A stretch of DNA of 64,000 bases from Bradyrhizobium sp. 132 (GCF_023074185.1 NZ_JADPKY010000033.1:62001-126000), one strand, 5' to 3'; positions 35,450 through 44,511 are shown, counted from the first letter of the stretch. The notes: a model not told the origin generated them from the sequence alone. A program made the numbers and translations.

Positions 35450-36355
35450 TCATGCCAGCCGTCGCGGCAGGCTGCGGTGGATCGTGCAGGCGGCGACCGC
35501 GGCGTGGCCGAACGCGACCGAGATCTGGTGCAAGTCGGTGACGACGTCGCCGATCCCGTAGAGCCCGTCGACGGAGCTGCGCTGATGGTCGTCGACCTTC
35601 AGGTAACCCTCTCCGGTATGTTCGGCCACGAGCGTCATCGCGAGATGCGAGCGCACCTCCGCACCCATCACCGGGTAGACCATCTCGAATTGCGCCGTCC
35701 GGCCGCCTTCGAAGACGGCTTCGACGCCGTCGTCTCTCCGCCTCAGGCGCACGCCGGGCGCAACCACGACCTCGACACCTGCTTCAGTCAGCTCCGACAC
35801 TGCGGCCTTCCCGTCATCCTCGCCCGTTGCGAGCAACGTCACGTCGCGGGAGTAGCCGCGCAGGAACAGCGCCTTGCCGGCGGCACGGTGAAGCGGGCCG
35901 ACGATTCCGATACGGTGGCCGATCGCCTCGAAGGCGTCGCAGACCGGACAATAGCGCAACAGCCCGTCCGCGACCGCGGCGCGCCATTCGTCGAACGGCG
36001 GATGGGTATCGACGATACCGCAGGCAAGGATGACGGTGGCAGCCGCATGCACGTCGCCATTCCAGATCGCCTGAAAACCGTGGTCGTGCCGCCGCAAGGC
36101 GGTGACCTCGGCGGTCACCCGCGTGACCGCGAGCTCGTCCAGCTGCGCCGACATGCGTGCCATCAAGTCGGTGCCGGACAGGCCGTGGACGAAGCCCGGC
36201 ACGTTGTGACTGCGCGGGATCAGCGCCGCCCGGCTTGCGCCTGCGTCCACGACACAGACACGGCGCCGAAATCGCGCGAGGTAGATCGCGGCCATCAGCC
36301 CGGCCGGGCCGCCGCCGACGATCAGGCAATCATGCGATTGATTTTCCCCGCTCAT
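35450..36355 (-). CDS. FAD-dependent oxidoreductase, thioredoxin reductase-like
   Basis: 301 residues. N-terminal dinucleotide fold CLIVGGGPAGLMAAIYLARF binds FAD; the NAD(P)H region has GIVGPLHRA in place of GxGxxA; YCPVCDAFE carries the redox CxxC; GLYGIGDVVTDLHQ is the C-terminal FAD motif. The motif set matches TrxR/AhpF-type flavoproteins, but no thioredoxin gene is near. The start ATG overlaps the stop of the upstream flavodoxin-like gene by 4 bp (ATGA), so the two are coupled. Confidence 0.88.
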   Translation of the reverse strand: MSGENQSHDCLIVGGGPAGLMAAIYLARFRRRVCVVDAGASRAALIPRSHNVPGFVHGLSGTDLMARMSAQLDELAVTRVTAEVTALRRHDHGFQAIWNGDVHAAATVILACGIVDTHPPFDEWRAAVADGLLRYCPVCDAFEAIGHRIGIVGPLHRAAGKALFLRGYSRDVTLLATGEDDGKAAVSELTEAGVEVVVAPGVRLRRRDDGVEAVFEGGRTAQFEMVYPVMGAEVRSHLAMTLVAEHTGEGYLKVDDHQRSSVDGLYGIGDVVTDLHQISVAFGHAAVAACTIHRSLPRRLA

Positions 36356-37428
36356 TTGGGAATCGGATCGGACAGGCCCTCACCGGGCTCGCGAAGCTGT
36401 CCGCTCCGCGCCAGCCGGACCGCATTGCCGAGCGCGCGCGCTGCATTCCGCACCTCCTCCTGGAATCCGCTGTCGTTATCGAGCGCGCGGTGCGAGGTGG
36501 CGTATTGCTCCATGTAGCCGACATAGCCGTCGAACTCGGCGAAGCGGCCCGCAGAGACCAGCTGCATGTCGGTCAGCCAGTCGGACAAGGCGCGGCGCAC
36601 GCCCTCGGCACCGACCGCATCGCCGTGAACAACGAGGCCGAAATGACGGCCGGCGAGATGGCGGGGATAAGACCACCCCTTCAGCTCCAGCGCCTTCGCC
36701 TCGGCGGCCTCCTTGCCGTGGGTCGAGGTCGGATCGGGATTGCCGCCATCGGCGCAGACCATGCGGTCCATCATCGCCTTGAGCCCGGCGGGCACGTGAT
36801 ACCAGTTCACCGGCGTCACGATCAGGATGCCGTGGGCCGCGACCCACAGCGGATAGATATCGTTCATCCAGTCGCCGGTCTGCCCCAGCGAATAATTCGG
36901 ATAGCAGCTGCAGGGCCAGTGGCAGAGCGGCATCGCGGTTCCGACGCAAGACTTGCAGGGATGGATATGCTTGCCGAACTCCGAAGCCAGGCGCGACAGA
37001 TCGAGGACGTCGACGGCAAACCCAAGCTCGGCAAAAACCGGTTCAGCGAGCTCGACCAGACGCCAGGTCTTGGACATCTCGCCGGGACAGGTGTGCTCGC
37101 TGCGCGCCGAGCCGTTGATGATGAGGATACGCGGCGTCTCGTCCGCATCGTCATGAATTCGCTGCGCCGCCAGGATTTTCGCGCGCGCGTCGAGCCAGTC
37201 GATGGCGATGTCGTAGTCGGGATCGGAGAATCCGGCGCCCGCCTTTCGCGTCAGCGGGACCTTGCGTGAATGGCTGTAGGCATCCCAGGCAGCGCCGACG
37301 ATGGCATCGAGCTCGCGCTGGAGCGGTGCAAAGGCGGGATCGACGAACTGGTTTTTGTAACGCCGTTCGAACGCCTCGCGCGACAGCTTGACGGGCGGCA
37401 TCCCCTTGCGAACGTCGGCTTCCGTCAT
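36352..37428 (-). CDS. NAD(P)H-dependent FMN reductase-like flavoprotein
   Basis: 358 residues. A roughly 95-residue N-terminal helical extension precedes a flavodoxin fold: RILIINGSARSEHTCPGEMSK (FMN phosphate loop), KSCVGTAMPLCHWPCSCYP and VTPVNWYHVPAGLKAMMDRM. Such multi-Cys NADPH-dependent FMN reductases reduce quinones or chromate-like substrates, or act as small-molecule reductases; the substrate is not readable. Translationally coupled (ATGA) to the thioredoxin reductase-like gene downstream. Confidence 0.87.
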   Translation of the reverse strand: MTEADVRKGMPPVKLSREAFERRYKNQFVDPAFAPLQRELDAIVGAAWDAYSHSRKVPLTRKAGAGFSDPDYDIAIDWLDARAKILAAQRIHDDADETPRILIINGSARSEHTCPGEMSKTWRLVELAEPVFAELGFAVDVLDLSRLASEFGKHIHPCKSCVGTAMPLCHWPCSCYPNYSLGQTGDWMNDIYPLWVAAHGILIVTPVNWYHVPAGLKAMMDRMVCADGGNPDPTSTHGKEAAEAKALELKGWSYPRHLAGRHFGLVVHGDAVGAEGVRRALSDWLTDMQLVSAGRFAEFDGYVGYMEQYATSHRALDNDSGFQEEVRNAARALGNAVRLARSGQLREPGEGLSDPIPK

Positions 37429-37494
37429 GCTGGCTCCTGGCGAAGTCGGACCAGCCCGACCAACCCGGGACGCAGCGCGCGGTTCCTCGTTACT

Positions 37495-37701
37495 CTAGCA
37501 GTGAGCGACGTCCGGCGGCAGGTCGAATTGCGCGATCCGCTGGTCCAGCCGCCACAGTTCGATGCGGTGGCCCAGCACGAGCGATGCCGCTTCGCGCTTG
37601 GCCTGCTCGTCATCGTCGCAGACGAGATTGATGCATCCGAACACATGCCCGTCCGGATCGATCTGGAATGCGCGGTAGTGCCTGATGCTCCGCACCGTCA
37701 T
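37495..37701 (-). CDS. Small hypothetical protein (second of a coupled pair)
   Basis: 68 residues, MTVRSIRHYRAFQIDPDGHV. Soluble; central CINLVCDDDEQAKREAASL is charged and helical. The N-terminus overlaps the upstream small gene by 4 bp (ATGA), so the two are co-translated. Unknown function; of the short DUF type common in Bradyrhizobium. Confidence 0.68.
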   Translation of the reverse strand: MTVRSIRHYRAFQIDPDGHVFGCINLVCDDDEQAKREAASLVLGHRIELWRLDQRIAQFDLPPDVAHC

Positions 37702-37904
37702 CCTCCACGTCTCGGGTAGACGGGCGTGCTCAACCATTCCGTCAGGTGCGAGGTCGCGTCGTTTTGCTTGGCGCGCCGAAGCAGCATGTCGCGCTCCTTG
37801 CCGGGCGGCAGGCTGCGCGCGCGTTCGCGAGCGGTTTCGGCGAATGTCGCCAACCGCTCCTGGAGCGATTGGGTCTGTTTCCTGCGATTGCGTTTGGCGG
37901 TCAT
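37698..37904 (-). CDS. Small basic helical protein, paralogue of 38201-38401
   Basis: 68 residues, MTAKRNRRKQTQSLQERLAT. The shared core is ARSLPPGKERDMLLRRAKQ followed by LTEWLSTP. Highly charged, helical, cytoplasmic. ATG 37904 is preferred because the open frame upstream has no matching composition. Overlaps the downstream small gene by ATGA. Function unknown. Confidence 0.72.
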   Translation of the reverse strand: MTAKRNRRKQTQSLQERLATFAETARERARSLPPGKERDMLLRRAKQNDATSHLTEWLSTPVYPRRGG

Positions 37905-38200
37905 TGTACTTTCACAAAGCGCTTTGATTGGAAGGAAATTGGCCCCGGCGGGAGGTCTGGCGCCAGGGCCCAGGTTTCCGTGCCGGTTGGGGCGGCCCAG
38001 CCCGGCAACGTTGGCAGCTTCGGCCGCAACCGCCGGTTCCGGCATTTCAATAAGTTAACGGTGCATGATTTTGCTGGTGCGAAGCACCGCGACCGGGCAG
38101 CGGATGCGCATCACTTCGCGCGCCGGCGCAACTTCGACTGCGCCGCGAAGCGGCGTTGAATGGGGCACCATTCCGGCGCTGCGCATTCGCTTCGCCGGCC
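37905..38200. other. Gap with no recognised gene
   Basis: 296 bp between two paralogous small genes. Frames open on both strands show no family and mirror one another, so they look like chance frames in GC-rich DNA. A short GGTGC-GAA-GCACC hairpin lies within. Confidence 0.4.
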
Positions 38201-38401
38201 CTATTCCGGCGGCTGCAGCCCCGGCGACCGTAGCCACTCGCTCATCTGAGAACCGGTTTCCGCCTGACGCGCCCTGCGCAACATCTCGTCGCGTGCAGCG
38301 CCGGGCGGGAGCGACTTGGCCTGTTCGCGAAGCCGCTCGGCTTCCGCGGCCAGGCGCACTTCCAGTGCATCCGTTTGCTTGACACGATGCCGCGTCAACA
38401 T
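38201..38401 (-). CDS. Small helical protein, paralogue of 37698-37904
   Basis: 66 residues, MLTRHRVKQTDALEVRLAAE. Core AKSLPPGAARDEMLRRARQ then MSEWLRSPGLQPP, clearly homologous to the upstream gene's SLPPGKERDMLLRRAKQ and LTEWLSTP. Probably coiled-coil or dimeric. Function unknown. Confidence 0.75.
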   Translation of the reverse strand: MLTRHRVKQTDALEVRLAAEAERLREQAKSLPPGAARDEMLRRARQAETGSQMSEWLRSPGLQPPE

Positions 38402-38535
38402 GAAGAATTCTCCCTGTTCGTGGACAGAGCGCGCCGTTGCGTCCTTCTCTGACGGCTTCCATAGCCAGACCGGATCGGAGCCTCAACGTTCCGGACCGCG
38501 AACGGTTTCTCCATGCCAGGCAAGTATCGGAGGGC

Positions 38536-38718
38536 CTACTCTTCCCGGTGGTCGCGAAGGGCCTTGATCTCCGAGCGCAACATCGCGCTTTCCATCACCA
38601 CTCGGCGCACCTCGCGCGTGGCATCATCAAGCTGATCCGCGAGCGCTCTGTGCTGCGCCCGGAGGGCGCGGCTCGCTTCGATCGCGCGCTCAGCGCGGGC
38701 AAACAGGACGTCGTTCAT
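38536..38718 (-). CDS. Small coiled-coil protein
   Basis: 60 residues, MNDVLFARAERAIEASRALR, continuing as a long charged helix (DDATREVRRVVMESAMLRSEI). No membrane part. Heptad-like spacing suggests a dimeric coiled coil. ATG 38718 has a purine-rich lead. Function unknown. Confidence 0.68.
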   Translation of the reverse strand: MNDVLFARAERAIEASRALRAQHRALADQLDDATREVRRVVMESAMLRSEIKALRDHREE

Positions 38719-38812
38719 GGAGCGACGATAGAAGCTTCGGAACCACAGCGCCTTCACGTAAGTTACGTAATTTACTCAAAACCAGCCATCCGCTCAAAAT
38801 CATCCGCGAACG

Positions 38813-38826
38813 TTAACCTGGATCAA
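38813..38826 (-). promoter_or_regulatory. FNR/FixK-like half-perfect box
   Basis: TTAACCTGGATCAA: right half ATCAA matches the consensus TTGAT-N4-ATCAA, left half differs at two bases. It lies 95 bp upstream of the small coiled-coil gene and 3' of a Crp/Fnr regulator gene. Suggestive only. Confidence 0.3.
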
Positions 38827-38891
38827 GTATCTCGCCACCTGTCGACCGCCCGCGACCGAGGACCCACGTACTGTCCCAAGCAAAAGAGCGC

Positions 38892-39638
38892 TTAGCCCCG
38901 CCGATAGAGTTGCAGATAGCTCGGCGAGAACAGCGCCGCATCCTTGAGCGCATCGAGATCGGTGATGGTCAGCGTGCGATCGCGCAGCACGATCAGGCCG
39001 GAGGCCCGCAGTTCCTGTACCGTGCGGTTGAGATGGACCACCGACAGCCCGGTGGCGTCCGCAAGATCCATTTGTGTCACCGGCATCACGCAGGAATTGC
39101 CGTCGACCATGCCGACGGGACGCAGCCGCTCGATAATCTCGCAGAACAAGTGGGCCACGCGTTCAAACGCCACCCGGCGGCCGAGATTGATGGCCCATTC
39201 GCGCTGGATGGCGTTGTTGACGAGGGTCTCACACCAGAACGCTTCCGCCAGCGCGCGGTCGCCCGCCACCAGACCCTCGAACCGCGCGCGCTTGATTTCG
39301 GTGTAGACGACCGGCGTCATCGCCGCGATGGAATGATCCATGACCGACAGCAGGAACGCGTGCGCGTCGCAACTCTCGCCGGGAAACAGAAAGTTGACGA
39401 TCTGGCGCCGACCGTCCTCGAGCGTCTTGTAGCGGCAGAGCCAGCCCGACAGCACGAGGCGGACACTGTCGACCGGATCGCCCTCCGAGATCAGATCCTC
39501 GCCCGACCCTGCGCGCTGGATTCCCTCAAGCATTGCGTATTCAAGCGAGCTGCGGGCCTCCGTCGACAAGGGCCTCAGCACGTTCAGCCGGCGAATGACC
39601 GGGTCCACCATGCTGCGATCTAGCGTCGACAAGGGCAT
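38892..39638 (-). CDS. Crp/Fnr-family transcriptional regulator
   Basis: 248 residues. N-terminal cyclic-nucleotide-binding fold (about 20-150; ISEGDPVDSVRLVLSGWLCRY, FLFPGESCDAHAFL) and a C-terminal winged helix with MDLADATGLSVVHLNRTVQEL. There is no N-terminal Cys cluster of the FNR type, so oxygen sensing through an Fe-S cluster is unlikely; the short Crp-like rhizobial regulators of this sort often act in stress circuits. The ATG at 39638 is the same base as the final base of the upstream kinase gene's stop, so the two are translationally coupled. Confidence 0.9.
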   Translation of the reverse strand: MPLSTLDRSMVDPVIRRLNVLRPLSTEARSSLEYAMLEGIQRAGSGEDLISEGDPVDSVRLVLSGWLCRYKTLEDGRRQIVNFLFPGESCDAHAFLLSVMDHSIAAMTPVVYTEIKRARFEGLVAGDRALAEAFWCETLVNNAIQREWAINLGRRVAFERVAHLFCEIIERLRPVGMVDGNSCVMPVTQMDLADATGLSVVHLNRTVQELRASGLIVLRDRTLTITDLDALKDAALFSPSYLQLYRRG

Positions 39639-42600
39639 CAGTTGGCCACCGCCGGTGTATGAAACGCCCGCTTGCTAAGAGGAATGGTGATCGTGCATGC
39701 CAATCCCCTGGGATTGAATGCCATCGTGGTCTGCCCCTTGAACTCGAACGCGAGTGTGCGCTCCAGAAGCTCGGTCCCAAATCCTTTGTGCGGCGGCAGC
39801 GCAACCGGCGGCCCGCCGCGCTCCCGCCACTCGAACACCAGCTCCGCCGGCTCGGTGCCCTGCTCAATGCGCCAGGAAATCTCGATGCGACCTATCGGTC
39901 GGCTCAGGGCGCCGTATTTCAGCGCGTTGGTCGCGAGCTCGTGAATGGCAAGCGCGAAGGTTTCCGCTGCCTTCGAGTGAAAACGCACCGTGGGACCGCT
40001 GACACGCACCTGCTCGCCTTCCCTGGCATTATAGGCCAGCAGCTCCTCGACGGCGAGGTATTCGAGATCGACTCCGCCTTCGGGATCGCGGGTCACCAGC
40101 GCCTGGGTACGGGCGAATGCGTTGAGCCGGCCGTCGAGATGGGAAGCAAACTCCTCGACTGTCGAACTGCTATCGGCCGTGCGACGGGCGATCGAGCGCA
40201 CCACGCCGAGCGTATTGCGGACCCGATGCTGGAGCTCGGCCAGCAGCAGGCGCTGCCGCTCCTCGGCGCGGGTAATGGCGGTGATGTCGACGAAGGTGAT
40301 GACGACCCCGGCGATGAAATTGTCGATGCTGCGATAGGGCAGGATGCGCACGATGTAGCGCGTGCCGCTGTCCGGCTCCCTCAACTCGCGCTCGGCGCTG
40401 GCAAGCGTCCGCAGCACGCCGCGAATGTCGTCATAGAGCTCCTCGATCGGGATGCGCGCCTTGATGTGCGCGATGGGCCGGCCCGTGTCGGTCTCGACGA
40501 GATGCAGAACCTGCGTGATCGCCGGCGTGAAGTTCATCACGCGCAAATCGTTGTCGAGGAACACGGTCGCGATCTGCGTGCTCTCCAGGAAATTCTCGAG
40601 GTCGCTGGTGGCGCGCGTCAATTCCTGGACCCGGTGGGCCAGCTCGCCGTTGACGGTGGTCAGTTCCTCGTTCACCGACTGCAATTCCTCGCGCGAGGTT
40701 TCGAGCTCTTCGTTCGCGGACTGAAGCTCTTCGTTGAGCGACTGGTATTCCTCGTTCGAGGACTTCAGCTCCTCATTGGTGCTTTCGAGCTCTTCGATGG
40801 TCGCCTGAAGGCGCTCCCGCGTCGCCCGCAGCTCGCCTTCGATACGCTCGACGTGCTCCGTCTGCACCAGCGCATTGGGATAGCCCTCGTCGGCATCCAT
40901 GGTGCGCACCGGGCCGTCCTTGAACAGGACGACGAAATTGCGGTGGTCGCCATCCTGGATCGGCTCCACCGTGATATCGACGAGAATGCGATGGCCGTTG
41001 ACGCCGAGCTGCACCTGCTCGGCATGGGCGGGCTCATTGGTCTCCGCCGCGCGGCTGAGCACCGTTCGCAGCTCCAGGCGGAGATCGCGATGGACGAGTT
41101 GGAGCAGGTCGAGCGTGGCGGCGCCTGCCGTCGGCTCGATGTAGCGGCCGGTGCGCCCGGAGAAGTGTAAGACCTGAAAGTTGCCGTCGGTGATGACATA
41201 GGCGGGCGCGTAGCGCTCCGCGACCCGTTGCGCGCGGCGCTCCAGACCCACGTCGGGACGGAACGAGCGCAGCGGCGGCACCTCGGCGGGAGCCCTGCCC
41301 GCAGCGGTCGTGATCGGAAATTCCGGCGGCAGCCGCGTTCCGGTCTCGAGCTTCTTGAAGATGCGGGCGCGGCGGTCGATCGGCACGAACAGTTTCGGAT
41401 GCCGCGTCACGTTCTCGGAATTGCCGAGGAACAGGAAGCGATCCGGCAGAAGCGCGAAGTGGAATAGCGGAATCACCCGGTTCTGCAATTCGGCATTGAG
41501 GTAGATCAGCAGGTTGCGGCAGGAGACGAGATCAAGCTTGGAGAACGGTGCGTCCTTGATCACGTTGTGCTGCGAGAAGATGCACATTTCGCGCAGGTCC
41601 TTGACCACGCAATAGGTATCGCCCTCGCGCACGAACCAGCGCGCCAGGCGCTCCCTGGTCATGTCCGCCTCGATCTTGGTGCGGTAACGACCGACGCGCG
41701 CGGTCGCCAGTGCCCGTCCGTCGATGTCGGTAGCGAAGATCTGAACCTGCGGGGCGGAGTCCATTTTGGCCATGTGCTCGCGCAGGAGGATACCGATCGA
41801 ATAGGCCTCCTCTCCCGTGGCGCAGCCGAGCACCCAGACGCGAACCTGCTGGCCCGCGCTCTTGCCTTCGAAGATCTTCGGGACGATCTGGCTCTCCAGC
41901 ACTTCGAACTCGCGCTTGTCGCGGAAGAATTCGGTGACGCCGATCAAGAGATCGTTGAAGAGGTGCAGCGCCTCGTCCTGGTCGTTGCGCAGGAAATCGA
42001 CATAGGCGGAAATCTCGGCGATCTGAACCACCTGCATCCGCCGCTGCACGCGGCGCAGAAAGGTGTTCTGCTTGTAGCCGTGGAAATCATTGCCGGTCTT
42101 GCTGCGCAGGACGTCGGCGATGCGCGACAGCGAGCTCGCCGCAGCGGCCAGTCCCTCATCGAACCCCTGCTTCTCGTCCAACCGCCGCAGATGACGAGCA
42201 TAGACCTGAATGTGCTCGGCGATCTCGTCCGCGGTCAGCACGTAGTCGGCGATGGCTGCCGGCGTATTGGCGTCCTTCAGATGATCAGCCTCGTCACTCG
42301 CGCCCTTTTCGGCGATGGCGAGACCACCGTGATCCTTCAGCGTCGCGGTACCCAGCGTGCCATCGCCGCCGATGCCGGACAGGATCACGCCGATCGATTG
42401 CTCGGCGCGTTCTTCCGCCAGCGACACCAGGAAGCTGTCGATCGTGGCTCGCTCGCCGGGCGCCTGCTCGGCCTCGCGGACCGCGAAGCGACCGCCATGG
42501 ATCGTCGTGATCATCGCCGGCGGGCACAGATAGACCGTGCCGCCCTCGATGGTCTGGCCGTCGCTGATGTCGGCGATCTTGCCGCCGCTGGAATTTCGCA

Positions 42601-42817
42601 CGATCCGGCGCAGCCGCGGCTCATCGAACGCCTCATGATGTTGAAGCGCCAGCACGACGGCCTGGTCGGCGCCTACGGTCAGTTTGGCAAAGAAGCGCTC
42701 GATGCTATCCAGAGCTGCCGGCGGGGCGCCCACCCCGATGATCAGCGGGGACCTGGTCTGGTGCTCTCTTTCGACCGGCTGGTCGCCGATTTCATGCATG
42801 ATCTCGGTAGCTCTCAT
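39638..42817 (-). CDS. CheB-CheR-PAS-HWE hybrid sensor protein
   Basis: 1059 residues. Order: degenerate CheB methylesterase domain (about 22-200), CheR methyltransferase (about 215-480, with VWVLGCATGEEAYSIGILL and VSCRNLLIYLN), first PAS-like region, a long Glu/Ser-rich coiled coil (repeats of NEELQS), a PAS (about 750-860), then an HWE/HisKA_2 kinase with the H-box AELQHRVRNTL, N-box HELATNALKYGALS and WRERGGPP. The CheB nucleophile is lost: residues 30-35 read GAPPAA instead of GASxGG, though His60 and Asp152 are kept. Coupled to the downstream Crp gene. Confidence 0.93.
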   Translation of the reverse strand: MRATEIMHEIGDQPVEREHQTRSPLIIGVGAPPAALDSIERFFAKLTVGADQAVVLALQHHEAFDEPRLRRIVRNSSGGKIADISDGQTIEGGTVYLCPPAMITTIHGGRFAVREAEQAPGERATIDSFLVSLAEERAEQSIGVILSGIGGDGTLGTATLKDHGGLAIAEKGASDEADHLKDANTPAAIADYVLTADEIAEHIQVYARHLRRLDEKQGFDEGLAAAASSLSRIADVLRSKTGNDFHGYKQNTFLRRVQRRMQVVQIAEISAYVDFLRNDQDEALHLFNDLLIGVTEFFRDKREFEVLESQIVPKIFEGKSAGQQVRVWVLGCATGEEAYSIGILLREHMAKMDSAPQVQIFATDIDGRALATARVGRYRTKIEADMTRERLARWFVREGDTYCVVKDLREMCIFSQHNVIKDAPFSKLDLVSCRNLLIYLNAELQNRVIPLFHFALLPDRFLFLGNSENVTRHPKLFVPIDRRARIFKKLETGTRLPPEFPITTAAGRAPAEVPPLRSFRPDVGLERRAQRVAERYAPAYVITDGNFQVLHFSGRTGRYIEPTAGAATLDLLQLVHRDLRLELRTVLSRAAETNEPAHAEQVQLGVNGHRILVDITVEPIQDGDHRNFVVLFKDGPVRTMDADEGYPNALVQTEHVERIEGELRATRERLQATIEELESTNEELKSSNEEYQSLNEELQSANEELETSREELQSVNEELTTVNGELAHRVQELTRATSDLENFLESTQIATVFLDNDLRVMNFTPAITQVLHLVETDTGRPIAHIKARIPIEELYDDIRGVLRTLASAERELREPDSGTRYIVRILPYRSIDNFIAGVVITFVDITAITRAEERQRLLLAELQHRVRNTLGVVRSIARRTADSSSTVEEFASHLDGRLNAFARTQALVTRDPEGGVDLEYLAVEELLAYNAREGEQVRVSGPTVRFHSKAAETFALAIHELATNALKYGALSRPIGRIEISWRIEQGTEPAELVFEWRERGGPPVALPPHKGFGTELLERTLAFEFKGQTTMAFNPRGLACTITIPLSKRAFHTPAVAN

Positions 42818-42978
42818 TCAGTGACGTGAACCAGCGGGTCGCCCGCTCGCCGCAAATAGCAGAATTGATGTTATCCCAACAGGTGAAAGGCGGATATGTC
42901 ACGCTGCGTTCCATACCGCGAGCATCGTTGTCAATTCCCGGCCAAAGGCCCATAGTTGCGTGCGGCAGGAGCCCCGTG

Positions 42979-43290
42979 ATGCAGACGTCCGACAAACTCG
43001 CGGCCCTGATCAGGCGGGCCGAGGACGCCACCGCGACCGCCCGTCGGCTGCTCCGCGAGAACGATCGTTTGCGCCGCAGCGCCAAGCGGCAACTCGATTT
43101 TATGTACGAGCTCGGCGTAGAGTTCGGGCGGCCTGCCTGCGCGCCCTGGATCACTCCGGGCCGACTTGCTGCCGAAGATAGGCAATCCGCTGCTGGATCA
43201 GGACGCGATGGCGCAGCCATTCCGTCAGAGTCTGCTTCAGCGCCTCCACCAACCGTTCCGCCTGGCCCGCGTCGCAGCCGTCGGCACTGA
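42979..43290 (+). CDS. Possible small helical protein, doubtful extent
   Basis: 103 residues from ATG 42979, preceded by AGGAGCCCCGTG. The first 60 residues look coding and coiled-coil (SDKLAALIRRAEDATATARR, RLLRENDRLRRSAKRQLDF). The C-terminal 45 residues overlap, on the opposite strand, the tail of a convincing minus-strand gene and become Pro-rich, so the true end may be earlier or the frame may be spurious. Confidence 0.42.
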   Translation: MQTSDKLAALIRRAEDATATARRLLRENDRLRRSAKRQLDFMYELGVEFGRPACAPWITPGRLAAEDRQSAAGSGRDGAAIPSESASAPPPTVPPGPRRSRRH

Positions 43291-43417
43291 GTTGACGGAC
43301 CCGATCCTCCTGGTCGCGGATGCGCTGCGAACCCTCCTCGATATCCCGATCGGCCTTGATCAGATGGCGGCGCTCGGTATCGAGCTGCTCGGTCCATTCG
43401 GCGAGGGAGATGGTCAT
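43151..43417 (-). CDS. Small coiled-coil hypothetical protein
   Basis: 88 residues, MTISLAEWTEQLDTERRHLI, a continuous charged helix (KADRDIEEGSQRIRDQEDRV) ending QQVGPE. The ATG overlaps the stop of the CheB gene by 4 bp (ATGA), so it is co-translated with it. Helical dimer likely; may be a small partner of the CheB-type protein. Function unknown. Confidence 0.72.
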   Translation of the reverse strand: MTISLAEWTEQLDTERRHLIKADRDIEEGSQRIRDQEDRVRQLSADGCDAGQAERLVEALKQTLTEWLRHRVLIQQRIAYLRQQVGPE

Positions 43418-44436
43418 GGCGACACCCTCAAGCCTTCCGCTTGCGAAACCGGAGGATCGAGCGATTTTAGCACAACGCGCCGGATCATGTCGGCATATTC
43501 GCGATATTCGGCAGCCCGCGTCCCGTACATCTCGGCGACCGCAGGCCGGCCGCTGCGCCGGCCGTCGGTCGCCATGCGCTGCACCAACTCAGCCCGCTCC
43601 TCGATGATGCGCAGCGCGACCCGCAGGGCTTCATCCACCCGCCCCTCCTGCTCTTTTGCGAGGATGTCGCCGGTGAAGGCGTGACCGACCTGGCAACGGA
43701 AGCGCATCGGACGCGCTTCCTTGATCTCGGACAGCACGCCCCCGCAGGCCGGACAGGTCAGCGCAACCGGATCAGCCACGGAGAGGAGATTGTCACTGCC
43801 GATCCGTTCGCCGGCCGCGATCTCGACCTCGAGCCGGATCTCCGGCGGGATCGGCAGCGCGGCGCCGGCAGTCTCCCTGGCGAGATCGGACAGGACATCA
43901 CCCATTCCGGCGCCGGGGACGCAAAGATCGATGATGGTCGCCTCCAGGGCGCTCCTTGGCATTTCATCGGCGATGGCGTCCGAGGGGTCCTGAACCACCG
44001 AGATCCCTCCGCAACGCTTGATGGCGTTGAGACCGGCCGCACCGTCGGACAGCAGCCCGCTGAGGAGCACGCCGATCACGCGCGGGCCGTAATTGATGGC
44101 GGCCGAACGAAACAATGCGTCGATGGCCGGCCGGACCATGTTCTCGCGCGGACCGCGCCCGAGGAACACGCGATCCTCGGACAGCAGCAGATGATGGTCC
44201 GGCGCGGCCAGATAAACCTGGCTGGGCTCTATCTTCATGCCGTTTTCGGCCTGCCGGACCGGAAGCGGCCCCGCGCTGCTGGCCACTGTCGAGAGAATGC
44301 CGATGCCCTGCGCGGGGATGTGCAGGACGATGAACACCGCCGCGGGCAGATCGGGCGGCAGACGGCCCAGGATCTGCTTCAGCGGTGCGGTCGCGCCGGC
44401 CGAGCCACCTATGACGATGATGTCGCGGTTGCTCAT
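43414..44436 (-). CDS. CheB-type methylesterase with C-terminal zinc-ribbon-like region
   Basis: 340 residues from ATG 44436. The catalytic triad is intact: Ser12 in IGGSAGATAPL, His39 in VLHIPAQG and Asp131 in SGLLSDGAAG. There is no receiver domain at the N-terminus, so activity must be gated otherwise. After about residue 225 comes TCPACGGVLSE followed by RFRCQVGHAF, a four-Cys/His zinc-ribbon-like motif. It contrasts with the inactive-looking CheB domain in the neighbouring hybrid. Coupled to the small coiled-coil gene downstream. Confidence 0.9.
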   Translation of the reverse strand: MSNRDIIVIGGSAGATAPLKQILGRLPPDLPAAVFIVLHIPAQGIGILSTVASSAGPLPVRQAENGMKIEPSQVYLAAPDHHLLLSEDRVFLGRGPRENMVRPAIDALFRSAAINYGPRVIGVLLSGLLSDGAAGLNAIKRCGGISVVQDPSDAIADEMPRSALEATIIDLCVPGAGMGDVLSDLARETAGAALPIPPEIRLEVEIAAGERIGSDNLLSVADPVALTCPACGGVLSEIKEARPMRFRCQVGHAFTGDILAKEQEGRVDEALRVALRIIEERAELVQRMATDGRRSGRPAVAEMYGTRAAEYREYADMIRRVVLKSLDPPVSQAEGLRVSP

Positions 44437-44511
44437 GGAACCCACTTTCTTCTGTAGCGTTTGTACCAAGGCGGGTCACCGCCCTATGTTCCTAGGACGG
44501 GAAAGGAAGGC

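Noticed and set aside
38065..38382. Plus-strand frame of about 105 codons between the small helical genes
   Set aside because: Overlaps a convincing minus-strand small gene on the opposite strand; Arg/Ala/Pro-rich with no family.
39659..41170. Open frame of about 500 codons on the plus strand opposite the hybrid kinase
   Set aside because: It is antisense to a protein with clear CheR, PAS and HWE motifs; its translation is Arg/His/Leu-rich with no family. Such mirror frames are common at this GC content.
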